In this document: in pieces, positions 5,890 to 7,532 of the stretch
Numbering within the stretch: the stretch's first letter is position 1
Layout of the letters: each line of letters begins with the position of its first letter
Source: JBLHUT01 sp047629975
Lineage (GTDB): Bacteria; Pseudomonadota; Alphaproteobacteria; Rhodobacterales; Rhodobacteraceae
Reading direction: 5' to 3'
DNA: 7,532 nucleotides
NCBI GenBank assembly: GCA_047629975.1
Contig: JBLHUT010000181.1
Coordinates: forward strand, 1 to 7,532
The notes under the pieces: model-generated
The model's database searches: none
What the model was told of the DNA's origin: nothing
What the model saw: only the letters and a program-made list of their open reading frames with translations
Translations under genes and position numbers: made by a program

Positions 5890-6912
5890 ATGAAGAAACT
5901 TGGATTGGTCTCATGGGCCGTTCTCGCTGTTGCTGGTGCCACCGCCGTTTCGGCTGACGAGCTGAGTGTTGTGTGTGGAGCAGAGCAGGATTGGTGCGAT
6001 CTGATGGTCGCGGCCTTTGAAACAGAAAACCCCGACACAGACGTGCTGATGGTGCGCAAATCGACCGGCGAAACATTGGCCCAAATCCGCGCCGAAGCAG
6101 GCAACCCCAAGATCGACGTCTGGTGGGGCGGTACCGGTGACCCCCATCTGATTGCCGCCGAAGAAGGGCTGACACAGCCGTCCGGTGTTGCCACCGACGA
6201 ACTTCTTGGCTGGGCGCGGAATATGGCTGAAATCTCCAACGGCAGAACCGTAGGTATCTATGCGGGTGCCTTGGGCATTGCGTATAACTCCGAAATTCTC
6301 GCGGAAGGCAACATCGCCCCTCCCGCTTGTTGGGCCGATCTTGAGGATCCACGCTTTGTCGGCGAGATTCAGGTCGCCAACCCCAACAGTTCCGGCACGG
6401 CCTATACCGAGCTGGCCACATTCGTGCAGCTTTTTGGCGAGGACGAAGCCTTTGTCAAACTGGCCGCCGTCGGCAAGAACGTGAACTCTTACACCAAATC
6501 CGGCTCGGCCCCGTCAAAGGCAGCTGCGCGCGGTGAAACCGGTGTTTCGATCGGGTTCATGCACGATATGGTCAAGCTGGCTTCAAGTGGCTTTCCGCTC
6601 AAGATCGTCGCCCCTTGTGAGGGCACGGGCTATGAGGTCGGGGCCGTCAGCATCATCGAGGGTGCACGCAATCTGGACGGCGCAAAAGCGTGGGTCGCGT
6701 TTGCATTGCGCGCCGATGTGCAATCGCGGGCAAAAGAGGTCGGCTCCTTTCAGGTTCCATCGAATTCCAATGCGGAAGTCGCCCCTGAATCCCCCGATCT
6801 GGCGTCGATCAAGCTGATCGATTATGATTTCGCCACCTACGGTTCAAGTGCGACCCGCGCGCGGCTTCTGGCGCGTTGGGATTCTGATGTCGGTGATGCA
6901 ACCGCACAGTAA
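5890..6912 (+). CDS. Periplasmic ABC-transporter substrate-binding protein (Fe3+/sugar-phosphate class)
   Basis: A 340-residue exported protein. A Sec signal peptide covers residues 1-22 (KK, a hydrophobic core, cleavage after AVSA), and the mature chain begins DELSVVCGAEQDWCDLM. The blocks RKSTGETLAQIRAEAGNPKIDVWWGG, TGDPHLIAAEEGLT, GIAYNSEILAE, ANPNSSGTAYT and KSGSAPSKAAARGE are typical of the binding-protein family usually annotated as iron(III) binding (FbpA/AfuA/PgtC relatives). Four cysteines, C29, C36, C147 and C243, could form two disulfides in the periplasm. There is no adjacent Tyr-Tyr pair of the kind that coordinates ferric iron in FbpA. There is an H225-D226 pair and E249, which resembles the sugar-contact set I recall from hexose-phosphate-binding AfuA. 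The gene has a strong ribosome-binding site (5879-5885) and is the first gene of the transport operon, separated from the permease gene by a hairpin. Binding-protein identity is secure; the substrate is open between ferric iron, a phosphorylated sugar or a related organophosphate. Confidence 0.9.
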   Translation: MKKLGLVSWAVLAVAGATAVSADELSVVCGAEQDWCDLMVAAFETENPDTDVLMVRKSTGETLAQIRAEAGNPKIDVWWGGTGDPHLIAAEEGLTQPSGVATDELLGWARNMAEISNGRTVGIYAGALGIAYNSEILAEGNIAPPACWADLEDPRFVGEIQVANPNSSGTAYTELATFVQLFGEDEAFVKLAAVGKNVNSYTKSGSAPSKAAARGETGVSIGFMHDMVKLASSGFPLKIVAPCEGTGYEVGAVSIIEGARNLDGAKAWVAFALRADVQSRAKEVGSFQVPSNSNAEVAPESPDLASIKLIDYDFATYGSSATRARLLARWDSDVGDATAQ

Positions 6913-6954
6913 CCCGCCCTGTCGCCGTCACCTCGGATCATGAGGTCGGCTGTT

Positions 6955-6980
6955 GGGTGCCCTTCCTTGCAGGGGCACCC
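6955..6980 (+). promoter_or_regulatory. Intercistronic stem-loop between binding protein and permease
   Basis: GGGTGCCC (6955-6962) pairs perfectly with GGGCACCC (6973-6980): eight pairs, GC-rich, with a 10-base loop. A smaller stem, ACCTC/GAGGT (6930-6934 with 6942-6946), precedes it. No T-run follows, so this is more likely a 3' stabilising structure or a partial attenuator than a full terminator. Such hairpins after binding-protein genes are a known way to keep the binding protein in excess over the membrane components. Confidence 0.65.
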
Positions 6981-7004
6981 TCCCCCTAATTCACTGGACT
7001 TGAT

Positions 7005-7532
7005 ATGAAACGAACGGTTCTGCTCTGGCTCGTCGTCGGGTTGGTTGGCTTTGTCCTGTTGCCGTGGCACATGACAGACGCGGGTTTTCTCGCATTTGAA
7101 TGGGTCGGGGACGGTGTGCCTGCCAGTGGTTTCTGGCTGGTTATGTCATCCGGCCATTGGTGGCTTGCGCCTGTTGGCGTGGCTCTGGTTGCGGCATTGG
7201 CGCTTCAGTTCCTTCATGCAAATCCGGTAAAACGGGCCAAAGCGACGCTAGGCGTGGCCGCGGTCGGGCTTGTCTGGACGGCCCTGCAAGGGCTGGCGAT
7301 CGTCCGTGCCGGTCCCCGGATATTCGAGGGCATTCTCACCGGAGACGCCATTAACGCCGGCCAATCGGGCATGGGTATCGGGGCTGCCATCTGCATCGCA
7401 GGGCTATTGTTTGTCATCACCGTTTCGATGTCACAAACCGGCAAAGGGCGCGGGGATGCCTTTGTTGTCAGCATGATCGGCATGATAATCGCGCTGGTCG
7501 GGGTCTTTGTGTTCTTTCCGGTGATGCATATT
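7005..7532 (+). CDS. ABC-transporter permease, N-terminal part (cut by window edge)
   Basis: An open frame of 176 codons runs from ATG 7005 to the window end without a stop. It encodes an integral membrane protein with about five hydrophobic segments in the visible part: residues about 4-21 (VLLWLVVGLVGFVLLPW), 53-70, 82-100, 124-142 and 152-173. The start is supported by the immediate N-terminal membrane helix and by the 92-base gap after the binding-protein gene; the ribosome-binding site is weak (GGA 6996-6998). The LLPW segment followed by a D-G-F motif resembles the N-terminus of the long, fused two-domain iron/hexose-phosphate permeases (AfuB/FbpB type). The conserved EAA loop that contacts the ATPase is not yet reached, so the assignment leans on context. 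It should import the ligand of the upstream binding protein; an ATPase gene is expected further downstream. Confidence 0.8.
   Translation, partial: MKRTVLLWLVVGLVGFVLLPWHMTDAGFLAFEWVGDGVPASGFWLVMSSGHWWLAPVGVALVAALALQFLHANPVKRAKATLGVAAVGLVWTALQGLAIVRAGPRIFEGILTGDAINAGQSGMGIGAAICIAGLLFVITVSMSQTGKGRGDAFVVSMIGMIIALVGVFVFFPVMHI

Noticed and set aside
5867..6421. Minus-strand open frames of 137 and 184 codons opposite the binding-protein gene
   Set aside because: They have low-complexity Arg/Pro/Ser composition typical of antisense frames; the plus strand has a signal peptide, a strong ribosome-binding site and family motifs.
1..7532. CRISPR array, tRNA or rRNA genes, prophage or toxin-antitoxin pair
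   Set aside because: No regularly spaced repeats, no cloverleaf or rRNA-like sequence and no matching protein pair were seen. Apart from the transposase relics there is no mobile or defence gene.

Overview
The window looks like chromosome of a marine Rhodobacterales (Roseobacter-group) alphaproteobacterium. The basis is moderately high GC, the protein style (a DM13 membrane-anchored protein, an AHDF-type hybrid kinase, a class of periplasmic binding protein common in these bacteria) and fossil IS256/IS30 insertion sequences. This is inference from protein character, not a database match.

Layout. Positions 1-106 hold the 3' end of an unidentified + strand gene. From about 107 to 1700 there is no intact gene. 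This stretch is an insertion-sequence graveyard: a frameshifted, truncated IS256-family transposase on the minus strand (about 179-660), next to an IS30-family transposase remnant on the plus strand (about 700-1165) that has lost the middle of its catalytic domain, then about 500 bp in which I recognise nothing. Near-identical short hairpin motifs in opposite orientation lie at the two edges of the graveyard. At 1721-2194 (+) there is an intact small membrane-anchored DM13-domain protein. Convergent to it is a two-gene two-component operon on the minus strand: an OmpR-type response regulator (4924-5652), then a hybrid histidine kinase (2336-4927) that starts with GTG inside a 4-bp overlap with the regulator stop. 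Diverging from the regulator across a 237-bp AT-richer intergenic region is an ABC-transporter operon (+): a periplasmic substrate-binding protein of the ferric-iron/sugar-phosphate class (5890-6912), an intercistronic hairpin, and the 5' part of a membrane permease (7005 to the window edge).

How it works together. The main functional unit is a sensory transport module: two-component system and binding-protein-dependent transporter, divergently arranged, so the regulator probably controls the transporter. The binding protein resembles those annotated as iron(III)-binding, but it has no adjacent Tyr-Tyr pair, the hallmark of FbpA-type ferric binding. It does have an H-D and a downstream E resembling those I recall as sugar contacts in AfuA, the hexose-phosphate binder. 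A phosphorylated organic substrate is therefore a real alternative to iron. The kinase has a long, apparently helical periplasmic domain of the TorS type, so sensing through the binding protein is plausible but unproven. The kinase also carries a three-unit 21-bp in-frame tandem repeat in the linker before its receiver domain, and it has no HPt domain of its own.
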